A program made the translations under genes and the position numbers. From the NCBI GenBank assembly GCA_014529385.2, contig CM043962.1, positions 38,223,098 through 38,287,097 of the forward strand: a stretch of DNA of 64,000 bases, read 5' to 3'. The notes beneath the pieces were generated by a model. That model had not been told where the DNA came from. It saw only the letters and a list, made by a program, of their open reading frames with translations, and made no database searches. The DNA comes from Adiantum capillus-veneris (lineage: Eukaryota > Streptophyta > Polypodiopsida > Polypodiales > Pteridaceae). Below, piece by piece: positions 1-11,740 of this stretch (positions are counted from its first letter, which is position 1; the number at the start of each line of letters is the position of its first letter).

Positions 1-351
1 GGCGGGGAAGGTAGCACATGCTTTTTCTTAATTGTTGTGTGGTGCTCATCACAGCAACCAATCGCTTGTGGCACTGTGGTTAGCTCGGTTGATGCAGATC
101 TATGGCAAGAGGCCCAATTTTGATGTGCAGCCAAAGTATGGCTTGTGGTTTTAACGACTGAAGATGAGTAAACACAAAGCTGGAATTGTTGAATATTCCA
201 CCTAATGGAGTCAGATGGAGCGAGTATACTATAATAGGTCACAAAGATTTTGGGTTCATTAGTTTAGTGAGAATCCGGGAAGATGCCAAAGAAAAATGGC
301 AAGATAAAGGGGAAGCAAAGAGAGAGTTGGGGTGTTGAAGGAAGAGCGTGC

Positions 352-353
<2 letters not shown>

Positions 354-435
<82 letters not shown>
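354..435. repeat. (GA)n microsatellite
   Basis: About 41 uninterrupted GA units. Six-frame translation gives Arg-Glu or Leu-Ser repeat 'proteins' that are artefacts. The preceding 353 bases show no recognisable gene or element. Confidence 0.98.
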
Positions 436-441
<6 letters not shown>

Positions 442-539
442 GAGATATTTTTCGTGTTGCCTGCATGACAAGCAGAGGAAATGGAGCGAAGGACGGATCT
501 GGCAAGGAGGGAGGATGAGCCAGAGGTGGTGGCCATGGA

Positions 540-543
<4 letters not shown>

Positions 544-603
<60 letters not shown>
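544..603. repeat. (CT)n microsatellite
   Basis: About 30 CT units, the reverse complement of the GA tract 108 bases upstream, so the two tracts form an inverted pair. Confidence 0.98.
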
Positions 604-606
<3 letters not shown>

Positions 607-767
607 TTGCCATGATGCATTGTGGGCTATGCCTCATTCGTCTCAGCTTCTTGCATGATGTCTTGCGGCAGCTTGCATGCGTGACCTCATGTGCTACCAT
701 GCATCACAAGACAAGCATGGGGGCAAGGGCTAATTTAAATTTTTTGGAATCTGGAGAAGTGGAAGGT

Positions 768-793
768 GGTGTGTGTGTGTGTGTGTGTGTGTT
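768..793. repeat. (GT)n microsatellite
   Basis: About 13 GT units. The surrounding stretch 604-1156 shows no coding signal; overlapping open frames there lack recognisable domains. Confidence 0.95.
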
Positions 794-1156
794 TCTCCTT
801 GTGTCTGCATCAAGGAGAAGTGTGCAGGGGGGAGTGGGGCTACTATTTGGGAGGTGGACATGGTGCAGCAAGGAGGGCACAAATATGGCAGTAACCGGGG
901 GTTTGTGGGGAACGTGCTCTTGAGAACCACGACGATGGGTGATGACCGGGGTAGGTAGGAGTCTGTGGGGGAATGGGCGCTTGAACAAAACGAATCTTTA
1001 GGAAACCTTAGTGTGTGCATTATGAGCTTGGAATCTAGTGAAGATTCCATATATAAATTGAGAATAGATCGAGTACGTGCTAGTAGTATGTTTGATGCCT
1101 TTTTGAATCCCAAATTACTCGTCAAATGGATCGTTTCAGTATGGAAGCTCCAAGGG

Positions 1157-2127
1157 GTTTTTTTTTCCCGCAAAACTCACAATGGTGAGTGAATTATATT
1201 GATAGATCCAAAAAATTACATATTCTTGCCATGCTCGTGACGAGCCATGATCACTTCAACGAATCATATATAGTTCGATTAATGACCATAGATGAGCCCA
1301 CACTTTCACCTTTGCACGTCCATAATTGCGGCCCCAAGGGTCCTCTTCCACTCCTCTGAGTTCCTTTGCTTTCCAATGGTGATGATCGTTGCCTTGCTTT
1401 CTTGGACTATCTTCGCAAGCTTAGCTACTTCTAGGGAGTTCTCAAAGATCTGACAGTCCTTGTCTTCCAAATGTGTTTAAAATAGCAATACCTCACGATT
1501 TGTGTAGCAATGAGCAGTGTATGGCTCTTGAACGTACTCCCTCCCAAGAAGAGATTGTTCTTGAAGAATCCTATTTTCCAGGTCTTTTGGACCCATTTGC
1601 AAATCTTGCCTACAAGACCACAAATCATCAGACACTCCTTGAATAGGTGAGAGAGGTCTTCACAAGCCGTTCTACATTGCGAGCATCTATATGGACCAAT
1701 TCCCCTGGCAAGGACCTTCACTCCAGTGGCATGGCTCCCAATAGCACCTTCCATAAGAAGAACTTCATCCCATATGATCATTGACGGCACCATATGTTCT
1801 TGATGACCGTCTCCCACCTTCACCCTGGCCAATTATTGCCCCATTGTTCATTAAGCGGGGACAACCAATCCTATGATTCCATAAGGGCAAGATACACATC
1901 CTTTTTTGGGGTTTAAGGAAGTGTATGTTTGCATGCCAGTGCCAAGCTTTCCACTCGATCTTGGATTCACAGCCTGTTGATAGATACCACCTAGTGAGCC
2001 ATTCATGGGCTCTATTGATCAGTAATCTTTCTAACCCATTGAGGCTAAAGTCATCTAATATGTTCCTTTCCAACATCTCTGCTATAGTCCCACAATTCGA
2101 AGTTTTCAGCCCAACATTCAATACCAA
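1157..2127 (-). mobile_element. LINE fragment A: 3' end with RT zinc-binding domain
   Basis: Read on the minus strand, frames at 2127-1765 and 1832-1431 encode the C-terminal part of an L1-type plant LINE. The second holds a Cys/His cluster (CSQC, then H and C in SHLFKEC) typical of the zf-RVT domain that follows reverse transcriptase in plant LINEs, then GKICKWVQKTWKIGFF. The same segment recurs at 25419-25870, 39480-39886 and 55560-55870. The minus-strand 3' end runs to a tract that reads as poly-T on the plus strand (1157-1166), next to ACTCACAAT, a junction also present at 25419-25445; this looks like a true LINE 3' end with an A tail. The copy is 5'-truncated and the two frames are offset, so it is dead. 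Family identification is by sequence pattern; no search was run. Confidence 0.8.
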
Positions 2128-2697
2128 ACTCGTAAAGAAAACGTTATAGCTGATGCTTTGAGTAGAAGACCCTCACTTAATATCAACCATCACGGAAACT
2201 TTATTTGACACTATGCCTGACACTTATGCACATGATGATGAATTCAAAACGACATCGTTGCATATGATTGACAATTTTGTGCACACATTTCTTGAATACA
2301 CTATTCAAGAAAACTTCTTTATTTCAAACAAAAATTGTGTGTGACTAAACCTTTTTGTACATTAATTATTGAAGAATTGCACAAACCACCCTATGCTGGA
2401 CATAGAGGGTTTGTTGCAACTTTTCAAAATTTATGTTGCGATTTCTATTGGCCTACTATGAGAATTGATGTTAAACAGTATGTCTCAACTTGTTTGATTT
2501 TTCAAAAGATCAAAGCAGCTACAGGTAAGAAATTGGGGCTTTTACACCCTCTCCCCGTTGTTGAGAGACCTTGGGAACACATTTTAATGGATTTTAATGG
2601 ATTTTGCAACCACTTGTATCTAAATGGTAACTCAATTTATAACTCACTTGAGTACTTTAAAAGAGTAACCACAACTAAGAGGTGTCTAAAGGCATAA
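2128..2697 (+). mobile_element. Ty3/gypsy pol fragment: RNase H end and integrase zinc-binding domain
   Basis: Around 2135-2175 the plus strand reads KENVIADALSRRPS, the hallmark end of the gypsy RNase H domain. After stops and a short linker, 2335-2697 encodes an HHCC-type integrase N-terminus: HKPPYAGHRGFVATFQ, FYWPTMRIDVKQYV, then the expected CLICQ motif as CLIFQ (second Cys replaced by Phe). It continues to the LLHPLPVVERPWEHILMDF region that precedes the catalytic core. The piece ends abruptly at about 2697, where a 21-bp sequence of opposite orientation begins. A truncated, mutated retroelement copy. Confidence 0.8.
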
Positions 2698-5024
2698 CCA
2701 GTTTTCAGACTTTCTGAAGGTACTGGAATAATGCAAGAAAACCTTGGCGCAACTCTCCATGAATTTGTGAGCAAGATGTCCAACTCGCGTGAGTATCTTG
2801 AAAAGTTCATAGCTACAAAAGGATAGAATAGGGAGTGTACTCATGTCAGACTTCTAAACACTTTGGAACACACAGAACTCTATGTTCACCCCTAATGTAG
2901 GTTACATGCCAACATACTTTGTCAGTACACCTACTAAATCCTTGACTTATGAAACTATTGAAACGGTATCCAACCCCACCATGACATGTGTTCAAAGTTG
3001 AAAACCTAACCGAAGCAAATTCTAAAATAGGGAGAGAATTGCCCATTCAGAATGCGTTGTGCTAACGTATGCGCTTAGCAGATCCTTTAGCAAAGAATAC
3101 GTGTAAGTTTTCCATCCAATGCGGGATGAATAGCAATAGTAAGAGTGAAGTACTTCCCCCAACCACTTACAGAAAGTCTTCCCAGATGACTGGTAAACTG
3201 GGTTCACCATATCGTACAACCTTGCTGATGAATCAACAATTTCCTAAATAACCATCTTGGTTATCTTGGAACATCCACAAGCACCCAAACCGAGCAATGA
3301 ACTCTATTGGTGATTGGTAGACCCAAAAGTAATCTCGTAGAGATACTGCACATAGAGTGCAAAATGCTTCATAAGCAACTGATGTAATGAATATGCATGT
3401 TGCTCCAAATCAGCCTTTGCTAAACACGAGGGCCCATAACACCTAGTGTGCATGCATTTAGCAAAAAACAGACCCGAACCTGTATATTTATGATCATCTT
3501 TGCCAAAACTTATGGCGAATGTGATGCTCCTAGCACACATTAAAAAGGAATGTAAATAGTTATGAAAAGAAACTAAATACTTGCAGCTATCATTTGCAAG
3601 CCTTGTTGAAACGTTTAAACCATAATAGAAATTGAAACAGTAATCACTTCTAGGTACAAACAATGAAACCTTTTCATTAACAACTCATAGCCTTGCTATA
3701 TGCATAAACAACCATCTGTAATGTTGTTTAGCTGCACTTGTACCTTAACAAGTCATTCGAAGTATCCAACAATTTCTGGCCACCAAAATTGCTCATGACA
3801 TTCGTGCTAAAAATGGTCCAAAAAACAGATTTGACCATCACCTAGGGACATCGTTGCGACACATAATTGAAGTAGCGGCGCCAGTGTCTGTCCCAGAGAC
3901 TGATATTCTCCACATGTGGAATACGTCTCAACTTAGGATGTCTAAAAAAAGAGCATCCTTCAAGCACGAGATGTACTAATGAGTGGAGGTAACTGCAAAC
4001 ACGATGCACCGGGCGTGAGAGGGACCCTCATGAATCATGCTCCACACTGGCTAAACTAAACTCCTTGAGTGCCTAGACCACGTTGTATCCCATGTGATAA
4101 CGTGTGTCAAATAAAACCCTACAAGTGGGTCCATAACTGCATAATGCAAAAAATGTATTTTGGACACAACGGCCCAAAATTATTGGCTCTTACATGACCT
4201 TGTCATCTCGCTGGAGGTTGAGCATAGTGTGCACTTATCTGGAGGGAAAAGAACCTGCCCAAATTTCCCACGTGCAAAGGCCTAGGAACACTAATTAAAA
4301 ATGAGTGAAATGCAAGTAGTATTGCACATGTAACCTTGGGTGTGTCAAACCCATTGGTTAAACGTTGCATGAAAACTGCTCAACAAGCAGCCGGCCCGTG
4401 GCCTTTGTCCATGACCCCTTGGGTTTGCCCGTGGCATTTCATTACTTTGGAAGTTGAAATATTTCCACTACCCCTTGGCAGTTTGTGGACTTCTTTCCTT
4501 GAAAATGCAAGTGTTAAGGTTCCAAGAATAGACTATCAACCCTTACTTAGTGATTAATAATCACGTTCTTGGTCTTGCCCTAGATTGTACTCATATAGGC
4601 ACTCCTAGTGCTAATAAGAGCTCCACTGAAATTGGACACCCAAAAATCCATAATCGTGGTCTTGTGTGAACAACCGTGCTGTCAAAATGATGGCTTCATC
4701 CATACACCTTGGTAGAGATAAGCTCTTACGAGTTTAAGACGGTCAAAAAATCAATTAGACTGGCACATGTAAAGTGTGTAGTGCTAAAATAGTGCCCAAA
4801 AAATCTCTAATGGCAAGACCCTTGCTTGTCCATTATAAGCGATGGGTACTCAACTGAGTAGAGTTGGTCGATCTTGAAAGCAATCACTGATGGATTACAA
4901 AAAGATGGCTCTTAGCCATTCCAATATAAGTGTCAATAGATGGCGCTTAGCCCTTACTGTTACCGTATTGACATAAAAAGATTTCAACAACATCATGCCT
5001 AGTTTCACTTTTCTTGGAGAGAAG

Positions 5025-5062
<38 letters not shown>

Positions 5063-6779
5063 CTGCCTTGAGGAAATCCCTGTATTCTAATGTGTTGTAC
5101 GCCCTTTTCAAATATTCTAGTGCAGACTGTGCATGTGTCATAGCTTATCCTATAAGCGTACAACAGTGTAATTGTACCATACCCTAGTAGAGAGAGTTAC
5201 CAAAGTCACATCTTGACCAACTTACCTGGTATGTGATCGTGATTGTACCAAGGTGACTTTAAATACGGCACTTTGCCGGTGAAGAACATAAAAAATGTTG
5301 TAAGAGATCAGTGACTTATCTTGTCCTTGACGGAGTATTGAGTGTTATAGCGGAAGCGTATACAATGATGGAGTGTCATACGTCCAGCGGACTAGTATGC
5401 CGTGCATACATAGGAACAAATAGAATAGTAAGCCCTTGGCTGCAATGACAGTCTCAACCATGTGAGCCCTTGGTATACATGCCTTGCACGATGACAGTGG
5501 CATGGATACATCACAGTGCACCCTTGCGTAAACTATGAGCTTATATCCACATAGTGCCAAATATGTGTGCTATTATCATTGATCCGAAGTCAATCGATAA
5601 TAATATGGCACATAAGAAAAGCCGTGCTTCACATGAAGACATGCAAAGCAGTGTGCTTTACACAGTTGCTTCGTATGGAGTCTACCCAAGCACTTTGCTT
5701 TGCATAGCAAAGAGATCTCGCCCAAAATGAAACGTAAAACATAGACAAAAACAAACATAACTTGAAAATGTACTAACCTTGTCACCTAGTTGTGGCTAGG
5801 TTTCTGGTAGTTTGCTGGAATCCGGCTCATAGCCATATATAGTGCTCGAGTGAATTAGCATATGTATCATATACACCCTCGTGTGATGTAAAAACCAGCT
5901 TGGCTTGCTTACTATATCCTGGAAGTTTGTGTAGATAGAGCCGTGCTCCCGTGATATCTTAGAAACTCATCAGATCATGCTTATCAACAATGAGTGGATC
6001 ATATTCGTATCAGAATGCATCATGGGCACACAACTTGCCTAGCAGTCAAGCCCGAGAACTTGTCAAACAGTTACTTGAAATTGTAGTTAATGGTCGGCCA
6101 TATCGAGTACCTGCGCCTCCTTCATCAAGGCTAGCAACATGCCTTGCTGATCTCTACGAGATTCTCAAACACTACCATGTCCCGACCTTTGCCAGGCATG
6201 GGAAGAAGCCTTGTTTTTAGATGAGATCATTGCTCACTCAAGCCTTGCTTGATTTTAGTCGTCAAACCAATCATTGATCTTTGGGCAACCAAAGTTTGCT
6301 AAACACAAACCTTGGCATGAGCCTACCATACCTGGGTTTGACGTCGTGGATAGGCCATGCTCAAATTTGATAACAACACGGTTTGCACAAGCCTTGCTTG
6401 TGTCTTGATGCAATATGTTCTGAAGGAAAGTGACAAGTGAAATTGAAAGCTATTAGTGACCTCTGAAATTCCCTCGAGCAACTTGTCTTGAGTCAAAGCC
6501 TTGCCAATACCTGCATACGGAAATTGCCAATACCTACCTTGCCAATCCTTGCCTTGCCAATACTTGCATATGGAATTGCTCCATACCAAAAGATATGGCT
6601 TTAGCATCGGCAGGTTGTTGGGCGTCCTTGAGATGGTGTGCAGCTTTACATCCCTTGCAGGCTGTGTTTTGCATGTCGTTCATGGCTATGGATACTCTAC
6701 ATGGTCCTTGCTATTAGCCATGCTAGTCTTAGACCATGCCTTGTCGACCCTAGTCGTGGGCTTCAACCCTTAAGTGGGT
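2698..6779. other. Unassigned intergenic stretch
   Basis: No recognisable domain in any frame. At 2698-2718 there is a 21-bp inverted match to 9790-9810 (gypsy integrase tail). A short GA tract lies at 5033-5059. Between 6220 and 6760 the word CCTTGC and phrases like TGCCAATAC recur, suggesting a decayed short-period repeat. The 5990-6220 frame (76 residues, no known motif) cannot be supported as a gene. Confidence 0.6.
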
Positions 6780-7160
6780 GGGGGCACCCCCAAATTAGGG
6801 TGGTCATTTAAAACACTTTAAAAAATTGAGCTTTGTTTCTTAGAAGCCATGGCGGCAGGCAATGAAGTAGCACGTGGCCCATAACCACAGTTGCGTGGCG
6901 CATAACCATAGTCTCGCAGTGACGCCTTTTCACCCTCTCCCCAACACGGCCTCAGTGAGCCTAGCAGTGGCTCAAATCGTGCAAGTCTTGGCTGCATGCA
7001 GGAGGTCGTTCCCGCAGGGGTGTTTGTCAGGCCCGTCCTTGCTTAGTAGTCCCTCATATGCGGGTAGCCGAGAGACTATTTTTCCACCCAAGGGGCCATG
7101 CACGCCCTGTAGCATCAAGAAAGGCATAGGGTTCTCCTCATGGAGCTTGCCCACGGCCAT

Positions 7161-7162
<2 letters not shown>
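6780..7162. other. Unassigned stretch before the GA tract
   Basis: Contains locally repeated phrases (CATAACCACAG and CATAACCATAG near 6880-6915) but no coding domain or element signature that I can identify. Confidence 0.5.

Positions 7163-7249
<87 letters not shown>
7163..7249. repeat. (GA)n microsatellite
   Basis: About 43 uninterrupted GA units, one of the longest tracts in the window. Confidence 0.98.
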
Positions 7250-7251
<2 letters not shown>

Positions 7252-7317
7252 ACACATGCAACACCATGCATCGAACATGCAATACCTTCCCCTTTCTCCA
7301 TAGCTCTCCTCCACCGA

Positions 7318-7329
7318 GCTCTGATACCA
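7318..7329 (-). other. Primer-binding-site motif matching initiator tRNA-Met
   Basis: The minus strand reads TGGTATCAGAGC, the usual plant LTR retrotransposon primer site complementary to the 3' end of initiator tRNA-Met. The expected upstream LTR would lie at higher coordinates, ending near TTTCA at about 7331-7335, and gag would lie below 7318. Neither is convincingly present, so this is probably a remnant. Confidence 0.5.
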
Positions 7330-7352
7330 GTGAAAGACCATGGGGAGACTGA

Positions 7353-7664
7353 ATGCCGGATCCTCCTCCCAGCCAACCTATTATAGGAGAGCCCATGGCC
7401 CTTTGCCCTAAATGGATCCCCTATCCACACCATCAGTCCGCACCTTCCCTTGTAGACCAAGAAGAGCAACTCATCCCTGACACAATAGTTGATCACGAGA
7501 CCATCACTACACGCACTGGCATGGTTTATAACCGTTACCTTTTGAATTTCAAGGGCCACCCTAGAGAGGATGCCAAATGGAAGCCTCAAAAGTTTTTTTG
7601 GAACTTCCCGTCCTTGCAAAAAGCCTCTAGCTCTTCAGGAGATAGTTTATCTTTACCTTTGTAA
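7353..7664 (+). pseudogene. Chromodomain-like tail of a gypsy integrase (fragment)
   Basis: The frame contains YNRYLLNFKGHPREDAKW, which fits the Y-L-V-K-W-K-G...E-A-T-W core of chromodomains carried at the C-terminus of chromovirus integrases, followed by a short FFWNFPSL tail. No integrase core precedes it. It abuts a gag gene in the opposite orientation (7736-8778), so two broken elements meet here. Assignment is from motif shape only. Confidence 0.55.
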
Positions 7665-7735
7665 ACTCACTTCTCCTTCGACTTATTGTTGTTGGAATTG
7701 CCTTGGAACTTTGAGCATTGTTCTTCCCTCTTGAG

Positions 7736-8778
7736 TCATTTTGGTCTTTGTTTCCATGGGCTTGGCATTCCTTTTAGCCCCTTGTTGGTGGATGACTTTG
7801 GTGATAGTAGTAGGCCGTTGTGAGTTGACACACTCGGCCATTCCTTCAGATAATCCCGCACAAAATTATTATTTTGCTCGACAAAGTCTATCTTTGGAAG
7901 AGTGTAGCTTTGAGATGTAAATCCCAAAACTTGTCCACATATTTGTGGATAGACTCGTTGGAGAGTAGCTTCAAACTCCGCCATTCGGTGAGCACTTTAT
8001 ATTTGGCATCGCTTGCAAGGAATTTCAAGAGATGCCAAATATAAAGGAATTGCTTCATGATGGAAAATCGTAGAGTTTTCCATGTTTTTGGAGCTTCACC
8101 ATTGCCACGAAGGCTAGCCCACCATTGTCGAGCAGATTTTTGGAAGTGCGTAACTACACGACGTAGCTTGAAGGACTTTGTGAAGCCTCCGTCTCCAAAG
8201 GCCGCATCAAATTGCTGGATGAAGGCCAAAATGTTGTCGGTAGCACCAAAGGTGCCATCATAGGTGAGAACAGAGATGCTCTTTCCTCCCTCCTTGAACT
8301 TCTTAAGCTTGTAGGACCTTTTACAAGCATAATAGGATTTGCGATGTCCTCCCCTCTTGTATTCTCTAGAAGAAAAACAGCCGCTTTCATTAGAAGAGGA
8401 GGAAGATGGAGAAGAGGGCGTCCATTCTTTTGCCTTTCTCTTTGTTTGATTCCTCTCTTCCCTTTTGAAGTGATGAGGAGAAGGACTATAGGGCAATCTT
8501 TTCCTCTTGGGAGGAATTGGAGATCGTCGAGACCGCCATCTTTGTGGAGCCACATCTTCAAAGGAATTCGGAGATTTACTTCTTTCTTGTTCATTGGATT
8601 CCTCGTCTTCTCTCACAGGAGAGAGTCTTCTTTTGGAAGTGTCTAGAAGAGGCTTCCTAAGCTCTCTCTCCTCTTGGAGAGGTAGGGAAATCCCATAAGC
8701 ACGAAGTTGTTGGATAACTTTGGCTTGCAAAGCACGGTTGCCCATAGCTTGTTGCAACCTAGTAACAAGATAGTTCAC
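7736..8778 (-). pseudogene. Ty3/gypsy-type gag, frameshifted
   Basis: A 296-codon minus-strand frame (8778-7888) starts MNYLVTRLQQAMGNRALQA. It has an Arg/Ser-rich, basic middle and then a Retrotrans_gag-like capsid segment near residues 180-290, with FIQQFDAAFGDGGF, SARQWWASLRG and TWKTLRFSIMKQF. The same homology continues in another frame (7984-7736, MAEFEATLQRVYPQICG), so a frameshift near 7950 breaks the gene. No zinc knuckle, protease or pol follows on this strand. Gag forms the particle in which reverse transcription occurs; this copy is not expected to work. Confidence 0.8.
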
Positions 8779-8999
8779 CCAATTTCAGTGACCAAAATTT
8801 GTCGGTTACTAAGCAAGGCTTGCTTTTATATTGATGATGGATACCTACTCCACAACCCCAAGGGGCAAGTTTGTGTAGCAATGGACACAAACATTCGATG
8901 CCCAATTCTTTATGAATGTCGTGATAGTCCAAGTGTAGGAAACCCATGCATAAGGAAGATTTATGCGCTCGTATGATGACAATTTTATTGGCTACACTT
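8779..8999. other. Unassigned spacer
   Basis: The region between the minus-strand gag start and the plus-strand gypsy pol fragment. It may hold leader sequence of the gag element; no LTR ends or primer site are visible. Confidence 0.4.
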
Positions 9000-10203
9000 A
9001 CATGGTCCTCTTCAAGGCTATGTCTTGCATTGCCAAAATTGTCAACTTAATAATGTAGAGAGCTTAAAGGCAGGAGGTCTCTTGCATCCTTTGGAAATTT
9101 GCAACCATAAATAGGTATCTCTATGGGTTTTATTGTGGCTCTACCAACCACCGCACAAGTCATGCGTACATGGTCATGACTCCATATGGGTGATTGTAAA
9201 TAGATTGACTAGACCATGTAAGTTTATTCCACCCAAGTCTACCATTAAAGCTCTAGAGGTAGCCGGGTTGTTTGTTGACAATGTGTATAGGTTATATGGA
9301 TTGCCTAGAAATGTTGTGACTAGGATCCCAAGTTTAATAGTCATTTCTACAAGCTTTCTTTAAAGGATTGGGAACACAACTCAATATTAGTACTTCAGAA
9401 TAATTCAGAGACGGATGGGTAGACGTAACCTGTTAATCAGGTGCTAGAGGATATGCCAAGAGCGTCTACTAGCAAGAAGCAATTTGATTGGGAAGGTTAT
9501 CTCCCTATTTTGGAGTTTGCTTAGAATAGTGCAAAGCATGCTATGACTAGGTTTAGTCTATTTATGCTTATGTACGATTTTTAGCTTAGATCACCAATTA
9601 TGATGGGGTTGGCTATTAAGAGAAAATTCAACAAGTTAAGGACTTTATCTAAGATCATACGGATATGCTAAAAATTGCTTCTCAAAATGTTTGACAAGCA
9701 TAGCATAAATACAATACGTATGCTGATGAGAAACATCGGCAAGTCACTTCCACACAAGGTGAAGAGGTATTCTTACGTATTCTAGAGCGTTCAGAAAGTC
9801 TGAAAACTGGCCCTACACCTAAGTTATCTCCTAGATGTTGTGGCCCATTAAATATATTTACGTGAGATGGGATATAGCCTACAAACTTTGTTTACCTGCA
9901 CACTCTTGTAGTTATCGATTTTTCATGTAAGTAGTTTACGTAAACGCTTACATAGGGACAAAAAAGTAATCGATCATTAGGTTTTGGTCAATTTCATTGA
10001 ACCTCCAACCCGGTTGCACGAACCCGAGTGCATTCTAGAATATTACGATTTACGTACTCATCATCTTGTGCATCATCGAGCATTAGTTAAGTGAAAAGAG
10101 CGACATGAAGAAGGTGCCACTTGAGAAAACATTAGTGTTCTTAAGAAGAAATACTGCACTTTTGTTAAACGAGGACAAAAACACTTCTCCAATGGGGGAG
10201 TAA
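9000..10203 (+). mobile_element. Ty3/gypsy integrase with chromodomain, decayed
   Basis: Plus-strand frames run through an integrase core: DSIWVIVNRLTRPCKFIP at 9178-9235, then LFVDNVYRLYGLPRNVVT. After frame changes come WEGYLPILEFA (9497-9525), a decayed NSAKHAMTRFS segment, and the post-core motif VFLRILERSESLKTG (9767-9810). Around 9990-10200 a chromodomain-like segment is readable (CILEYYDLRTHHL, then KERHEEGAT). It ends with a purine tract, ATGGGGGAG (10192-10200), followed by TGTGAGGCC at 10205, a plausible 3' LTR start. Several stops and frameshifts are present. Chromodomains in this family are thought to steer integration to heterochromatin. Confidence 0.75.
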
Positions 10204-10520
10204 TGTGAGGCCAAGGGATCAATGAAAAATTGGCATGGGGGCCTCCCTATATGTAGAGAGCAATATGACTAGATGGAGCATTGGTTTCCACTTCCCCTAG
10301 GCTCTCAAATGCAGAGAAGATAGACTTGCGTTTTGAAGAGGATAAACTTGATTTCAAAAATGTGTAAAAACCTCTCCTTACAATCAAGATACAATTGTGT
10401 GAGAAAAGAGGGTGAGGAGTCAGGACTTTGAGTTTTGAAAGGCACACATGCACAAGAAGATTTAGAAATTTTCTCATGTAGGAAAACAGAGTCTTTTCTA
10501 ATGTTTTTCATACAATGAAT
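10204..10520. other. Possible 3' LTR remnant of the gypsy element
   Basis: Begins TGTGAGGCC directly after a polypurine tract. No second LTR copy exists in the window to confirm it, and the right boundary is unknown. Confidence 0.3.
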
Positions 10521-10676
10521 AACATCATGAGCTTTTGCTCGAGAGGCACCGCATACCTAGCTAGGTACGATTGGGGGCAGGGGACCATCGGCCCCCCCAC
10601 CGGGCCGGCGGTCCCCCTGCCCCCAATCTTATCTAGCTAAGCATGTGGTACCTCCCTCACAGAAGCTCATGATGTT
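10521..10676. repeat. 156-bp imperfect inverted repeat, long hairpin
   Basis: The left arm starts AACATCATGAGCTT (10521) and the right arm ends with its complement (10663-10676). The arms, about 70-75 nt each, align almost without gaps. They share TAGCTAG, GATTGGGGGCAGGGG and GGCCC, and differ at roughly a quarter of positions in the middle. The apex is very GC-rich (CCCCCCCACCGGGCC). No protein is encoded. It could be a foldback MITE or a hairpin RNA precursor; target-site duplications are not evident. Confidence 0.8.
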
Positions 10677-11642
10677 GAGGTAAGTCACAATGTGGGAATT
10701 ATTGTGAGAATTTGTCCAAAACTTCTTGTGATGGAGTTTGGGGCTCACAAACGTATGTGAATGCACCCTAAAACATGAAGGGTAGAAGGGGTGTCCAATA
10801 ACTCCCATTAACCACATGGGCAAAGTTTAGTAACATGAATTTATTGGAATTGAAGTGAGTTTGTGTTGGCATAGGAACAAATCTTACACATGTCACTGTT
10901 GTCGTTGAAAATGTGCTGCATGATCCCGATTCCCCTCTTCTTTCTTGCATTTAAGAGGCCTGATGCGCCCATACACCTAACACTTTTTACCACATCTCAA
11001 AAAAAGCCCATGGGTATTACACTTTATTGTCGACATAAAAAGCAAGAACGAAAAAGCCCATATATTATACTATAGTTTTTTTTAAAGAATTATTGCATTT
11101 TAACCTTTCAGGGCATAAAAGTCCACCAAATTATTGGCTGAGGAATCATTTTTTTTTTCTAGAAGGTATTCCTTTGAAAAAGGAGAATAATAATCGCTTG
11201 GGCCAAATAAATCCTCTCTAGCCAAATAAACCCTCCTCTCGATTTATCCTTTTCCCCCCGCCAAGCTTTATTTTGTTCTGGATACTCAGAGCCGGATCGC
11301 ACCTCGGGTGAGTGGGGTGAGTGATTACTGAAAACAAAGGTATCCATGTTTTACTGCAGAGAAGTCGTAGCTTTCAGCTTGCGCTACTAGAACCTATAAA
11401 ATACACTATTTTCATGTCAGAGAAGTTCTCTCCTTGTTTCCAACCCTCCAATCGCCAAGCAGATACACGCCATGTTCCATGTAAATGAGTTTAACCCATT
11501 CCCTGCAATACATCTTTTGGGGTGAGACCCTGTGCAAATTTCAACCCAGCTTGACCCTGCTAGCATTAGGTGCAACCCAGCTCTCAGAGAGCAAAGCTTG
11601 CCGCAATGCCTTTGGAGAGAAAGGTCGTTGACTCAAAGGATG
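10677..11642. other. Unassigned intergenic stretch
   Basis: AT-rich with several T and A runs; no domains, elements or RNA genes recognised in either strand. Confidence 0.5.

Positions 11643-11670
<28 letters not shown>
11643..11670. repeat. (CT)n microsatellite
   Basis: Fourteen CT units. Confidence 0.97.
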
Positions 11671-11673
<3 letters not shown>

Positions 11674-11740
11674 GATTGTTCCTACGACTTTTCTCTTCTT
11701 CTTCTTTGGCACGTCTGGTAAAGGTCTCTTTCAAAAGGCA

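Noticed and set aside
239-700. Open frames rich in Arg-Glu or Leu-Ser repeats
   Set aside because: They are translations of GA/CT microsatellites, open in several frames on both strands; the same holds at 7138-7619, 26303-26563, 42505-42750 and 53149-53331.
2846-3251. Short frames around 3.0 kb as genes
   Set aside because: Overlapping short frames on both strands with no domain; nothing supports coding.
5990-6220. Small 76-residue gene
   Set aside because: Starts in a plausible context but has no recognisable domain, and frames of this length are expected by chance here.
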